From Oryza sativa Japonica Group (Eukaryota; Streptophyta; Magnoliopsida; Poales; Poaceae), in assembly GCF_034140825.1 (NCBI RefSeq), contig NC_089037.1, positions 7,886,001 through 7,950,000 of the forward strand: a stretch of 64,000 nucleotides of DNA, written 5' to 3'. The position numbers were made by a program, and so were the translations under genes. Below, piece by piece: positions 45,129 to 57,688 of this stretch. Numbering within the stretch: position 1 is the first letter of the stretch; each line of letters starts with the position of its first letter. A model generated the notes under the pieces. It saw nothing but the letters and a program-made list of their open reading frames with translations, had not been told where the DNA came from and ran no database searches.

Positions 45129-47606
45129 ATGGCGCCAGGGCTCCAGCGCTTCACCGACATCGCCGGGGACGGCGGGCCCCGCCTCGACGCCGCCTCCGGC
45201 GAGGAGCTCCTCCGCATGGACCGCGCCGCCTCCGTCGCCCTCGGCCGCCGCGCGCCGGAGCCCCCGGGTACCCTGTTCGTCACCACCAGGTTGGTAGCGT
45301 ACTGATGCTTCCGCCGTGTCCTTATCTCTTATTTTGCGCATTTGTGCCTACCATCCCGTTCACGTTGTGCCTTTTTTTTTTCGTTTTTAGGAGGGTGATT
45401 TGGCTTAGCGAGACGGAGAAGGGCCAAGGCTATGCGGTGGACTTCCTCGCCATCACGCTCCATGCTGTGTCGCGCGACCTGGAGGCGTACCCCTCCCCTT
45501 GCATCTACACGCAGGTGATTGGGGAAACGAACTCTCCATTTTATTATCTCTGTGGTCTAACTGGGCAAATGGTCCATTAGGTGTAGCTCTTATGTTTTTA
45601 CATATGTTTAATTTGTTGGGGTGTGTGTACTGGTTGGAGCCCTGGAGGCCTGGACTGATCTTGAAATGGTTTGTTCAATCCTCTGGGTGTTTTTAGTTAT
45701 GTAGTGGTGATGATGGTGGGGTTGGTAATTTCAGCTCAACATGTGCTCTTTTGATCAGCAATCATTATTTTGCTACTTCCAATATACTCCTATTTTAAAA
45801 ATATCTTGCAGCTTGGAGGATCCTGAGCTTTGTTTTGTGAGCCATGAATTGTATATTTGTTTGGCACATAGTTCATCGATTGTATGATTGGTGTCACATG
45901 TCGCTATGACAATGTGGTCCGTCTTGAACTAATCCAATCTTAGAAAAAAACAAAAGTAACTTCTGTGCGTGAAAAGTTCATAAACTAATTTGTGTCTTGA
46001 TTCCTGGGTGATCACTACTTTGCTATTTGTTCTGAGTGGGTGTACAATAGTGTCTGTAAGGTGGCTTAGTTTCCTGTTTGAGTTCCCTGATGGTAATGGC
46101 AATGTCTGATATTCTGTTTGTTTAATTTGAAGATTGACGCAGAAGATGGCTCTGATGAGGAGGCTGGTGGATCAGATTTCGAAGCAAATGGTGATCTGCA
46201 GCTAGCAAAAGTCTCTGAGATGCGCATTATACTTTCAGACCCTGGTCAACGTATCCTTATAAACATCTCTGTCACATTCAAATAATGTTGTTTCCCACAA
46301 TTTTAGCTCTGATGCCTTCTTTCTTGAGTTTATATACGCCAGCTGATTTATTTTTTCAAGTATTATTAGTGTAATACTTCAAAACCATCTTCTGGAGACT
46401 CTTCTTACTCCTATTTGCTTTCCACTACCACCACAATTATTTCATCATTTTATCCCTATTTATATGGTTTTTAAGTAATAACCTGTTCAGGGAACCAATT
46501 GGAGTTCATTATCTTTCTGATGTGTGAATTGTGATACATGTGTTTTCGCAGTCATGCTTGAGGCGTTTAATTGGAGATTATCAACTAAATTTCCATGGTT
46601 TATTCTTATGAAATTCTAGAAAAAAACTTTAGGATCAAGACATAATTTTACTTGCTAGCAGTTTGTTTCTATTTTATGAAAATGTTAGTACAAAGTAACC
46701 TCACGAATAAATAACAGATGTATAGCCCAAATCAGTTTCAGTTATGTTAGCAGAACTGAACCTGCTTGTCATTTTCTGCGTAAGTTTTGGATCCTTTACA
46801 AAGTTTTTCAGTTGATGCACTTTTCGATGTCTTCTGCCATTGTGCTGAACTGAACCCTGATCCTAATGCTGGTAAGTACTAGTAGTATGTAAATTACAGT
46901 TCATTACTAAAAAAGAGCTCTTCAACAAGTCTTGACTGTCTTGAATTCCCCAGTGCGCAATGAAGAGAATGGCTGGTCCGGTGGTGAAAATATGGCTGAG
47001 GGTGGGTGGATTCATGGTGATGAAGACATGATTGATGGTAGGTATGCATGATACATTTTGACTGCATTTGCTGTTGATGTTCATTGTAGCTGTTGATACT
47101 TCATGCAGGAAATGATCTTGAAGCCCACATGTTCTTTACGAACTTGATAGGCCAAAATGGTCTACATGACCTTGGTCGTTCTGTACGTGAGGTATGCACT
47201 GAATTGGTTAATGTTGTCAAGTTTAGCACATTACTAGGTAACCTGATGAGAGACAGTTCCTGGTTTTGTTCAGCTGTAATTTTAATCATTTATTGATGTT
47301 GTGCTAATATATTTATTAAGATTGACTTTTTTTTTCTTTTGGAACTCCCTAAATCTTTCTTGTTAGTATATCAACAATGTTAGTACTTAGTACTATCATT
47401 CAAATGAACAGGATTCCTTTCCTATTAAACTGTACTGAATCTGTCATTGACATTATCGACTTGCATCATATGAACCTAGAACTGTCTTTGTGCGAGTGAT
47501 AAACTTTTCTGACATCGTTGGTTTTTTGCTGTTGCAGCTTCAAATTGATGACCAGCGTTTCGAGGATGCTGAGGAAGAAGACGAGATCCAAGAAAATGGA
47601 CATTAG
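45129..47606 (+). CDS. ICLN: Methylosome subunit pICln
   Basis: Seven exons (45129-45289, 45391-45514, 46133-46250, 46812-46871, 46954-47037, 47109-47191, 47538-47606) join in frame to 232 residues, the plant norm. The PH-like ICln core reads GTLFVTTRRVIWLSETEKGQ, then GYAVDFLAITLHAVSRDLEA and SPCIYTQ. An acidic insert (IDAEDGSDEEAGGSDFEANG), the strand KVSEMRIILSDPGQ and helix LDALFDVFCHCAELNPDPN follow. The tail is acidic (DDQRFEDAEEEDE), which in this family binds Sm proteins. pICln presents Sm proteins to the PRMT5 methyltransferase and acts as an assembly chaperone of spliceosomal snRNPs in the cytoplasm. No defect is seen. Confidence 0.95.
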
Positions 47607-48627
47607 AAGCAGAATGTTCATTTTACTTGTTCCGTTCCTTGAGGGGACTATGTCATTGGTTCGTCTGTAGATTACCACTGATGCTGCTTGGTTCGCAATA
47701 CTTGCTTCTTCTACTTCCTTTCCCTCTTTCTTGTTCTATAGGATCAACATCTCTAGGGAGCATCGATGGTAACTTTTGTGAGAAAAAGGTCTTGCTGCTG
47801 GTCAAGAATGTAACTTGTAGAGCATGATGGTGAATCGAGTGAAATTAGTTCGATACTTTTGATCTGACAGATAGGAGGGGAAATCGGGAAAAGAAATATG
47901 TTCTCTTTTCCCTTGTATATCATGGCACTGTTGTGTTATCATTTAGGATTTAAAGATTTAAATGCCAAACTGGATGGAATTGGGACATATTTCTACCTTT
48001 CCCTATCTTTACAATCTGAAAACACCGAACGACACCCATGTCAATTGTCATGTGAAGTCGTTGCTTATTAGTTGTCCCGAATTATTAACCTGGCCCCAAA
48101 TTTCTGAGCATGTAAATAGCACGTCCCGCCAATAGAACTTGTAACAAAATTGTTGACGGACGACGAGATGAAAATGTGCAGGCCTCTATATAGTGCTTGA
48201 GAACACACTAGCATAATACGGATTATGATTCAACTTCTCTTCAGACTAACAAATCAATTATGTACTCTTTGTGCGATGAAACAAATCAATTATCAATTAT
48301 GTACTCTTTCTGCGATGTTGTGAAAAAGAAGATATGCGTTATGCGATAGCATTTCCTTTCGCGACTTGCGAGTTGTGGCTAAAAAAAATAGTATCTCAAG
48401 ATGAACCAATCATCAATGAACAAGTATGAAAAGGAAAGAGAATTTTCTAAAGCGAGAAGGGAAACATGCTGGGCTGGTCCAAAACTGCAGAGCCTGGCTG
48501 CAGTTGGGCCGAGACGAGCCGAGCCACTAGTCGCATGTAAATACTCGAACCAAACGCCGAAACCCTAATCGAAGCCACCGACGCCTCGAGCACGAGCAGC
48601 CGACCGAGACCCTTCCGCAAGAGCAAC
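47607..48627. other. pICln 3' UTR and S20 promoter
   Basis: No gene is present. The first few hundred bases are the pICln 3' UTR, and the last 150 hold the S20 promoter motifs listed separately. The middle is plain AT-rich sequence. Confidence 0.6.
48504..48568 (+). promoter_or_regulatory. Site II motif and telo-box upstream of S20
   Basis: TTGGGCC at 48504-48510 is followed by a telo-box AAACCCTAA at 48560-48568, about 60 bp before the start codon. This pairing is a hallmark of plant ribosomal-protein gene promoters. Confidence 0.7.
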
Positions 48628-50276
48628 ATGGCGGCGGCGGCGGTGTACGGCGGCATGAAGGGCGGGAAGCTGGGCGTCGAGGAGGCCCACGAGCTGCAGC
48701 TCAACCGCATCCGCATCACCCTCTCGTCCAAGAACGTCAAAAACCTCGAGAAAGGTAAGCCAGCCGGCAAAACCCCCCACCACAGCTTCGACTCAATCTC
48801 GTGAACTGCTCTTAATTGGGCAATTGGTCCCGTCGCTTTACTTTGCTTATACCGTGATACTCCCTCCGTTTCACAATGTAAGTCATTCTAGCATTTCCCA
48901 TATTCATATTGATGCTAATGAATCTAAACATATATATCTATATAGATTCATTAGCATCAATATGAACGTGGGAAATACTAACTTACATTGTGAAACGGAG
49001 GAAGTAGTTTACTAGTCACTGTGCACCTTTAGATTTGTATGAGAACTGTATATAGTTGACTGGATGTGCTTTTGGTCTGTTTGTCAAGTTGTGGCATACG
49101 GTGTTGTAACCGCTGAATTATCGGAGCAATTTAAATCTTTTGTATATCTGTTCATCAATACAATATGGTTGGAGTGTGGGAGAGCCGATTGGCGAATGCC
49201 GTTCATAATATTTGCTCCTGTTACTCTTCATTGCAAATTGGACCAAGCTGTTATACCCAATTTTGATATCTTGTGTATTGCTGAACATTTTGTCTGTTGA
49301 GGTGTGTCCAATCAAGGATTGGGCTAGTCAAGTTGGGACTGGTCTTTGGGTTTTCCTCACCGTCATTGTGAATTGTGATCGAATATGCTATTACCTCCTA
49401 TGTAATTTGGTATGATATACTATAAAAGGTGCTCTGAATTTCTTCCCATAGACTTGAATTTGTCATCTCATATATCTATGTATTTGCAGTTTGTGCGGAT
49501 CTAGTGAAGGGGGCCAAGGACAAGCAGCTTAGGGTAAAGGGGCCAGTTAGGATCCCCACCAAGGTGCTCCACATCACTACCCGCAAGTCTCCCTGTGGTG
49601 AAGGTATTGTATTTCTATGATTCCAGCTGCTACATTTTTTCTTTTTGTTTCAAGTTTATTGATAAGAGCAGTAGTTTTTTAAATGAAAGAAAAGAGTCTA
49701 GATATAAACTCAATCATGAAGTGTTGTAGCATGTAACATGTTGGGCTCCAGTTATCAATCATGATTCTGACCTTTACCAACCTTGAAGCCTCTGAACGTA
49801 CATGTTTGTGTAGCATGAACAACAAATTTCTGGTTTAGTTTTTCTGTTTCTCTGTGAATGCCATATCAAAAGGTTTTGGTCAGTACCTTGCACGGGTACA
49901 CTATATCATGTTAGTGCTTCCTTTTTATGGTCTTCATACAATTATCTCTACCTTTTTAGTTGTCCATGTCAAACTGTAGCCTGTTCTCTAATTTAAGGAG
50001 TGCTTGAGCTAGTAATGCCATGTCTAACTTGATTTATCCTTCTTGTGAATGCTAATATTGTACACCTGCCCATTTTGAATATTCTTGTGTCATGAGATTA
50101 ACTTCACCAAATCACATTCTCTGTGTTTATCAGGAACAAACACCTGGGATCGGTTTGAGTTCCGCATCCACAAGAGGGTGATTGACCTTATCAGCTCCCC
50201 TGATGTGGTGAAGCAGATAACCTCCATAACAATTGAACCTGGTGTTGAGGTTGAGGTGACAATAGCAGATGTGTAA
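48628..50276 (+). CDS. RPS20: 40S ribosomal protein S20 (uS10)
   Basis: Three exons (48628-48754, 49490-49603, 50134-50276) join to 127 residues. The sequence is highly conserved: [96 protein letters not shown], ending TIADV. uS10 sits in the head of the small ribosomal subunit. The start [14 protein letters not shown] matches the plant N-terminus. Intron 1 carries a Stowaway-like element at 48860-49004 without effect on the coding frame. Confidence 0.97.
48860..49004. mobile_element. Stowaway-like MITE in intron 1 of RPS20
   Basis: CTCCCTCCGTTTCACAATGT at the left mirrors ACATTGTGAAACGGAGGAAG at the right, with TA on each side (48858-48859 and 49005-49006). The stem extends inward through TAATGAATCTA. 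Its near-identical relative is at 55150-55299. Confidence 0.9.
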
Positions 50277-50639
50277 TGATGCAATGCCGAGATTATTTAC
50301 CTTCTAGTTTTGTGCGCTAGAATGTTTGTTGTTGTGTGTCGCGTGTTAAATTGGTCCTTGTGCAATGGCACCTTCTTTGTTCAGGAGTAATCTATGTTGT
50401 TTCTCAACACACCTCGATGGAGGGTGACACTCTGGCTCAGCTTCCGTCCTGTGCTGTCATCTATAGCTGTTTGGTCGTTTACATATCATTTTCACTTTTA
50501 TTCTTTGGCCCCAAATGTGTGTCACGCAGGATTTCTTGATTGTTACTTGCACCAAAGTTTTCGATGTGGAGATGATTCTATGCAATGTGTGGTTGGAGGT
50601 TAGGGAACATATCCTATTTCTTGGACACATTACTATTTG

Positions 50640-50990
50640 AAGAACGTGCCCAGAGCTAATTTTGAGAGCTAATGTTTAGTCATGAATTGCTAGGCTAAAC
50701 ATTAGCCTAGGGTGGATGTTTGGATTCATAGGCTAATTCAAGGCTAAAAGGTGGAGAGAGAGTAGAAAGAGATGGGAGAGAAGGAGAGAGAGAGAGAGCT
50801 GCTTTTTTATGGTCCCCACACAAAATTAGCCTCATTAGCACCTCTTGGAGGGGAGGAGCTAATGTTTTGAGGGGGGCTAATTCATATTAGCCCAAAATTA
50901 GCCATCTGTTTGGATCCTTGAGAGCTAATTTGAGGCTAAAAGGTGAGGGCTAAACATTAGCCCATAGAACCAAACATGGCCTATGTACAT
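50640..50990. mobile_element. Foldback MITE built of GAGCTAAT/GGCTAAA repeats
   Basis: GAGAGCTAATGTTTAGTCAT and GGCTAAACATTAGCCTAGGG at the left are mirrored by GGGCTAAACATTAGCCCATA at the right, ending CAAACATGGCC. A GA-rich tract lies in the middle. A 22-base word ATGGCCTATGTACATAGGAT plus AT is tandemly doubled at the right edge (about 50976-51020). The limits are approximate. Confidence 0.6.
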
Positions 50991-51876
50991 AGGATATATG
51001 GCCTATGTACATAGGATATATTTTGGAGGTTACGTGTGACACGACATAAAACTAGGAAATAGGCCAGTGCAACAGAGTGCTACATAACACAACTGCAGTA
51101 TTTATTTTGGCTAAGACTGAAATCCCTACAAAGCCCCTGCAGTAAGCTGGCCACTGATGCCACTGCGTGGCTTTTCCCAATTGCCATTGACAAATGTGAC
51201 ATTGCAGTTGCTGCCATTGGCGTCGCCATGGCAAAATAATCTTCTCTGCCTGTTGCTGTTGCAGCCATTGACGTCGCCACGGCGAATATGTCCACTCGTC
51301 CGAACTTCCATCAGTAAAAATACTCGGTGATCGTCAACCTGTGTCACTTTCTCTCGCCGTGGAGGTTCGTCTGGGGCCACATACGCAGTACCGGCTTCCT
51401 TCCTTGGGAGCATCGAGATGTGTTGCCAAGGAGAAAAGGAAGGAACCACGCCTCCGGCTTGACCGACAAGATCTTGGGAGAACGATCTGATCTATCGTGG
51501 AACTTGGTGTTCAACTTGCTGTGCTGTCCATTGCACATCGACGACGCTTGATGCTCAAGACAGAATAAAAAGGGCTTTTACTTAACCTTGCACTGTACTC
51601 CATACGTGACGCATATTCCATCTGATTTCCCCCGGTTGCATGGACAATTTTTTTAAGCCCCCGTTTACTTCTTCCCGTCAGTAAGTAAACAGCAGTGTTT
51701 TTGACCAATGCATTTGATCGATGAAGACAATAATGTTTCCTTTGGATTGCAACCCCTAGGAATTTTTTCTACGCATGCCATTTGGAACAAAGGAATTGAA
51801 CCCACAAAATTCCCATGAATTGAGTTTCTACACACTAATTTCATAGGAAACTAGGTAATGAGCTCAAACCACTTTC

Positions 51877-52020
51877 ACCGTGTTTAGTTGCAAACTTTTT
51901 TTTCAAACTTTCAACTTTTCCATCACATCAAAACTTTCCTATACACATAAATTTTCAACTTTTCCATCACATCGTTCCAATTTCAACTAAACTTCTAATT
52001 TTAGCGTGAACTAAACACTT
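51877..52020. mobile_element. Short MITE, CATCACATCAAAACTTTCCT type
   Basis: It runs from ACCGTGTTTAGTTGCAAAC to GCGTGAACTAAACACTT and contains TCCATCACATCAAAACTTTC twice in variant form. The same family is at 33577-33724. Confidence 0.65.
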
Positions 52021-53054
52021 TTTTATCCTATGAGAAGTCTTGTACAACTTATCTCTTTCTCTCTACTCTCTCAATAAGCCACCAAGTTTCCCTTTGAACC
52101 ACCCAAAGAAGGCATGTTTCATATTCCTGTATTTATGATTCTTAGAAGATTCGGTAGCACATGACATACCAATTGTATGTTTTTTCTATCCATGTATGTT
52201 TAGAATCATGCATTTCAGAGGAGCTCGCGCTCATGACGCGTGTGGTGAGTTGGTGACAACGGGAGATAGGCAGGCACGGCACGGGAACCTGATTGCCGAT
52301 CGCCGACAGTGTGCTTCATCCGGTTTTGGGGCCGAAATCAAAATCCGATCCTTATCTCCTCAGCCTTCAGGGGAGAGGACCATCTCGTGTCTTCCCAGTT
52401 TGTGAAATCTCACCAAACGATAACGATTAGCCTAAGATTATGAGCAAATGAGCCCGTGGCCACAGCTGAGCCGAGCGAGGGGAGGGGAGGGGGAGGGGAG
52501 GGAAGAGCTCCCCCAACAACCCAAACTACACCAAAATCTCGCGACTGGTAAGTCGACTCGAGTGCCACGGCAACCGCAACGGCAAGTTCGCAACTGCACC
52601 TGCACGTACTACTAGTTTGGATTTCGAAACTTCTGCGCACTGTTTGAACAGATGTATCTGCAATTGTTTCGCGTGGAGTGGCCTTTGTCTCGTTACATCC
52701 AGCGTGATCCTAGGATCGTACTCGCTGTACAACCCTGTTTTTAACCTTTTCAAAAAGAAAAACATTGCTAATTTGTTTTTGCGAGAGATATATAAAAAAA
52801 AGAGAGGAAATATTCGGCGAAAGTGCGAGTCCCAAGCACGAAGCACGCTGCACGCACAGCACCGGATACTGCAGTAGATCTACTAAAATGAAAATGAAAA
52901 AGAATGAAAAGGAGTAGTAGTAAAAAGGAAGGGAGCCGTATTTGTCCCCAAATGTAGCGGCCCGAAAACCAAATCCCAGCAAACGAAGACGGCGGAACAA
53001 ATCAAAACCATCTCCTCGTGGAAACGGAAGCGAAAAGCCCTTCAAACACGAGTG

Positions 53055-53074
53055 CCCCCCCCCCCCCCCCCCCC
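53055..53074 (+). repeat. Run of 20 cytosines in the epimerase leader
   Basis: An uninterrupted C homopolymer lies about 80 bp before the chosen start codon. It is inside an in-frame upstream extension that would begin at 53018, where it would encode a Pro run. The length is likely to vary between individuals or reads. Confidence 0.9.
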
Positions 53075-53152
53075 ACATATCTCTCTCCCCAACCCCACCC
53101 AAATTCGCGAGATCCGACGAGGAGCTCAATCCACATTGCGGCAGATCGGGAG

Positions 53153-54607
53153 ATGGCGCCGCAGCTGACCGGCGCGCCCGGCACGGCGGGGGCGGCGGGC
53201 GGCGCGGCGTCCGTCAAGCCGCAGTTCCACCACTTCCACCACCACCGCCTCGCCACGCGCCACCACCACCCCTCGCCGACCTCGCTCCTCTCCAAGCTCG
53301 CCTTCTGGTCCGTCTGCTCCCTCTCGCTCCTCCTCGCCTTCCTCCTCCTCTCCCCCTCCGCCGCGCCGGCCCCGCGGGCGGCGCCCGACTCCCCGCGCCG
53401 CTCCCTCCACACGTCCTCCCCGTCCGCCGCCGCCACGTGGGGCGGCGCCGCATGGGAGAAGAAGGTGCGGGCGTCCGCGCGCGTCAGGCGGGCCAACGGG
53501 CGGGGGCTCACCGTCCTCGTCACGGGCGCCGCGGGCTTCGTCGGCTGCCACGCGGCCGCCGCCCTCCGCCGCCGCGGCGACGGCGTGCTTGGGCTGGACA
53601 ACTTCAACGACTACTACGACCCCGCCCTCAAGCGGGGCCGCGCCGCGCTCCTCGCCCGCTCGGGGGTCTACGTCGTCGACGGCGACATCGCCGATGCGGA
53701 GCTCCTCGCCAAGCTGTTCGACGTCGTGCCGTTCACCCACGTCCTCCACCTCGCCGCTCAGGCGGGCGTTCGGCACGCGCTCGTTGACCCGATGTCCTAC
53801 GTGCGCGCCAACGTCGGCGGGTTCGTGGCGCTGCTCGAGGCGGCGCGCATGGCGAATCCCCAGCCGGCGATCGTCTGGGCGTCGTCGTCTTCAGTGTACG
53901 GGCTCAACTCCCATGTGCCTTTCTCCGAACATGACAGGACGGACCGACCCGCCTCTCTGTATGCAGCGACCAAGAAGGCCGGTGAGGAGATCGCTCATGC
54001 CTACAACCACATCTATGGGCTCTCGCTCACGGCGCTCCGTTTCTTCACCGTGTATGGGCCGTGGGGGCGCCCAGACATGGCATACTTCTTCTTCACCCGG
54101 GACATTCTTGCTGGTCGGCCAATCACCGTGTATGAAAGTGCAGGTGGAGGCACACACCAGACCACCATTTCCCGAGATTTCACCTATATTGATGACATTG
54201 TGAAGGGGTGTGTTGGGGCATTGGATACAGCCGGGCGTAGCACAGGCAGTGGAGGCAAGAAGCGAGGGCCGGCACCATTCAGGACATACAATTTGGGGAA
54301 CACATCTCCTGTGCCGGTGACACAGCTGGTGGATTTACTGGAGAAGTTGCTCAAGGTGAAAGCGGTGAGGAAGATTGTCAAGATGCCAAGGAATGGTGAT
54401 GTGCCATATACACATGCTAACATCAGTCTTGCTCAGCGGGAGCTTGGGTACCGACCGTCAACTGATCTTCAAACAGGGGTTAAGAAGTTTGTGCGGTGGT
54501 ATCTCGAGTACTACATGCCTGGGTTTGCTGGTAAGCAGAAGCAGCATGGCAGTAGCAACAGCAAGTCTTCGCGAGGTCGGAGTGGCAACACAAGCAGTGC
54601 AAGATGA
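53153..54607 (+). CDS. GAE: UDP-glucuronate 4-epimerase (GAE family)
   Basis: This single-exon frame of 484 residues is intronless like the plant GAE genes. The start MAPQLTGAPG at 53153 is preferred over the in-frame ATG at 53018, because the extension is low-complexity and crosses the C20 run. A type II membrane anchor lies at about 46-68 (LSKLAFWSVCSLSLLLAFLL), consistent with a Golgi lumenal enzyme. The extended short-chain dehydrogenase fold follows: NAD-binding TGAAGFVG at 124-131, LGLDNFNDYYD near 147, SSSVYG at 245-250 with the catalytic Ser region, and the YxxxK pair Y270/K274. FFTVYGPWGRPDMA and DFTYIDDIVKG are family signatures. It converts UDP-glucuronate to UDP-galacturonate, the precursor of pectin. 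GC content is very high 5' and falls 3'. Confidence 0.95.
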   Translation: MAPQLTGAPGTAGAAGGAASVKPQFHHFHHHRLATRHHHPSPTSLLSKLAFWSVCSLSLLLAFLLLSPSAAPAPRAAPDSPRRSLHTSSPSAAATWGGAAWEKKVRASARVRRANGRGLTVLVTGAAGFVGCHAAAALRRRGDGVLGLDNFNDYYDPALKRGRAALLARSGVYVVDGDIADAELLAKLFDVVPFTHVLHLAAQAGVRHALVDPMSYVRANVGGFVALLEAARMANPQPAIVWASSSSVYGLNSHVPFSEHDRTDRPASLYAATKKAGEEIAHAYNHIYGLSLTALRFFTVYGPWGRPDMAYFFFTRDILAGRPITVYESAGGGTHQTTISRDFTYIDDIVKGCVGALDTAGRSTGSGGKKRGPAPFRTYNLGNTSPVPVTQLVDLLEKLLKVKAVRKIVKMPRNGDVPYTHANISLAQRELGYRPSTDLQTGVKKFVRWYLEYYMPGFAGKQKQHGSSNSKSSRGRSGNTSSAR

Positions 54608-55149
54608 TTGGATATTCATTTTCTTCATGGCCTTCTTCTGACGGTGTGTATCATTGTTCTAGATCCAGTGCTTAACTCATCAGGTCTGAGAGGCTCGTTT
54701 TGCTCAGCACGTCCTTCAAGTGAAACAAAACGATCATTAATTAGCTTGTATTGAAAAAACCCTTCCACTCTATTGGCTTCCCCATAGCTGAGCGTTCAAA
54801 TCCTAGTTCCATTAGCTGGTTCTTAGGATGACAATTGTAGGAAGAACTGGGTTGGGTTCTGGGGCAGGCTGTGAGTTGCAAAGACTATAATAGATTCTTT
54901 TAGTGACATTTTGTACCACGGGAGAGAAGGAAGTACACCATGACTGTTTCGTTTGTTCAATTGAAATAGCTCTGATCAACCTGCTATCTCTCTGTACTTT
55001 GCATTGTCATGTTACTTTTATAGATGCTCGGTCTGTATTTACTGCATATTGTACGTTGTTCTGATATTAGGTATGTTTTATTTCAAAAGCTAGTGTTTCA
55101 TTTGTGGCTATAACTGATGTGATGAACTAAACTTCCATGCTGTGTGGTA

Positions 55150-55299
55150 CTCCCTCCGTTTCATAATGTAAGTCATTCTAGCATTTCCTATATTCATATT
55201 GATGTTAATGAATCTATATAGATATATATGTCTAGATTCATTGACATCAATATGAATGTGAGAAATGCTAGAATGACTTACATTGTGAAACGGAGGAGG
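55150..55299. mobile_element. Stowaway-like MITE
   Basis: CTCCCTCCGTTTCATAATGT at the left mirrors TTACATTGTGAAACGGAGG at the right, with TA on both sides. It is a close relative of 48860-49004. Confidence 0.9.
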
Positions 55300-57160
55300 T
55301 AGCAGACATCATGGTATTGAATTTAATAGATTAGTTTATCAGGCCATACTAACCTGATCATAATGTAGTTCTCTTTGGCTGGTCATAACTATCATTGCTA
55401 GCGTGACTATCTTTTGTGAAGTGGGTTAGAATTATTCAATCAATATTATCTGATCTAGCTTTCTAACCAAGTGACTCTAGATCATGTTTCTCGATCTGCC
55501 AAATGCATGGTTCTGCTTTTGATAGTGTTGACTGGCTGAACACTTGTATGCACTAGTTCGAGAGTTTTCTAAATTACATTCATGACAAATCAGAGCTGGA
55601 AGGTCTGTGTGCCAGTGGCAACTGAGGTGATTGTTATGCGTAATTAAAATACCAATATAGGTCTCTTGTCGGGCTCTGTTTTGAACTATTGAAGTGTACA
55701 AAGTTCAAGATCTTATGAGCTACAGTATTTTCGATTCCTACATGGACTACAGCAAAATGAGACCATGTAATACCAGATTACCTGTACTATGTTGCCGTAG
55801 TACCCCGTACCAATAATTTTGCAAGAGACCGTATTGCTGAAGATCATTGTTACAAGGCTCTGTGAAAGCACAAATCTGATCTCAAATCAAAAACTGTTTG
55901 TTCTTCATTTCATGGTGTAGTTCTCCCCATTGTTGCCTGTATGTTGGCTGATATCCCTACGATTTCACTACTGCGATTCCTCTGTAATTTTAGGCATGAA
56001 TCTTTGGGTCGTCTTGAAGGTTTTAACTTGTGATGACCATCAGTTAAACAGTTTCCATCGTCTTTCAGGTCCATTTACCCAACATCTTAAGATATGCTAT
56101 GTTAGTAATATTAGCTCCAAGTGTGTATCAGGCTGCTTTGATAGGAATGAGGTCATGTGAGAATGTGATAGATAGCAGCTGCATGTGATCAGTTCTAAAC
56201 ATTGTGCCAAACATATACAGTAGTTCCATCCTGAACAATTGACCACCAAGAGGAGAGACTGCTTTACTGTATTTATCAAATCGCTTGCTTGCTCTGCCCA
56301 TTTGCATCGTTCTTTATATGATTTGTGATTGACATGTGCGCGCTGATGCCACATGGATTGTACACCTCAGCCATGACGTCCCAATCCATAGTACGCTGCT
56401 CATTGCAAACACGAAACATCGATCGGTACAGAGAGGAGTTAATCGATACTAATAACTAATAAGCATGCAAATTAGATTGATCTGAACATACTGAATAACC
56501 CAACGTCTGATAATGTGCTGTGTGTTTATCATCACGTTGTTAATCTTTTAGAGCAGTACTGAAAACCAGCACAGACAGAACAATTTAGAAAGAATCAAAG
56601 CATGACAGAAAACAATAACACTATAGATTATCTAGAAAACCAGTCGGAATCCTGTGCAATACTGCTAGAATAATGACAACTACTGATATGTAGCAATGCC
56701 AATACCACTAGGCCCATATTTCAGTAATTTTCAATGCCTATGTAATATTGAATAAGTGCATTGTCCTTTTTTTTTCTCTCATCAATTTTAACCTTTTAAA
56801 TTGAATTGGATGGCGCATACAACTTAATAGTTAGTAGGGGAGAACTGCAATATACGATCATCAACATATGCAATGTTATCCAGGGCACAGCAATGTGTAT
56901 TGGCATGTATGTACTATGAGTCTATGGTATAGATGTCAGTTGCTTGTAGAACAATTGGGGAGCAGGTGGGTGGATTTGGGGGAAGTCAAAGATATATCCG
57001 CAATTTGGCAAATTCTGGCTTGAGATTATTTTGAAATTTGAGTTAAATGTGCTGAAATCTAGATAGTAAATTGTTGCTTCAGCTCTTGTTGAAATTTGAT
57101 ATATTTATTGTTTTTGTTGGAGCTCTCAAATTTTAGTTCAGTACATGCTGAATGTGAATA

Positions 57161-57394
57161 CTACCTCCGTTTTTTAATAGATGACGCCGTTGATTTTTTC
57201 TCACATGTTTGACCATTCGTCTTATTCAAAAAATTTACGTAATTATAATTTATTTTGTTATGAGTTGTTTTATTACTCATAGTACTTTAAGTGTGATTTA
57301 TATCTTATACATTTGCATAAATTTTTTGAATAAGACGAATGGTCAAACATGTGAGAAAAAGTCAACGGCGTCATCTATTAAAAAACGGAGGGAG
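57161..57394. mobile_element. Stowaway-like MITE, 234 bp
   Basis: CTACCTCCGTTTTTTAATAG mirrors CTATTAAAAAACGGAGGGAG. The stem continues through GATGACGCCGTTGA and CACATGTTTGACCATTCG on both sides, with TA duplications at each end. Confidence 0.9.
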
Positions 57395-57470
57395 TATGTT
57401 TCATTTTAATGTCCTGAAAAATACTTCAACGGGGATTAAAAAGTTTGAGTTATAGAGATGAAAGTTGTTT

Positions 57471-57618
57471 CCTGAATTCATATATATTTTTTACTTTGTG
57501 CATTTGTAAATCTCCTTTTTTTAAAGGGAAAACATCATGAGACTCCTGAATTCATATATATTTTTTACTTTGTGCATTTGTAAATCTCCTTTTTTTAAAG
57601 GGAAAACATCATGAGACT
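57471..57618. repeat. Perfect 74-bp tandem duplication
   Basis: Two adjacent identical copies (57471-57544 and 57545-57618) run from CCTGAATTCATATATATTTT to CATCATGAGACT. No differences were seen. Confidence 0.95.
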
Positions 57619-57688
57619 GTGCCTTTTCATTAAATATGGCAGGAGAAAAATATAACCCTTAGGTTAAGAAAAGGGGAAAAGCTCTATA

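Larger units (their letters stand above)
50277..53152. other. Spacer between RPS20 and the epimerase gene
   Basis: The first 350 bases include the RPS20 3' UTR. A foldback MITE lies at about 50640-50990 and a short MITE at 51877-52020. The frames at 51080-51710 are low-complexity and not convincing. The last 250 bases, with a 20-base C run, are the leader of the epimerase gene. Confidence 0.55.

Noticed and set aside
51080-51710. Minus-strand frames with repeated AVATSMAATATG-like residues
   Set aside because: They derive from a short GCCATTG-type repeat. No domain or gene structure was found.
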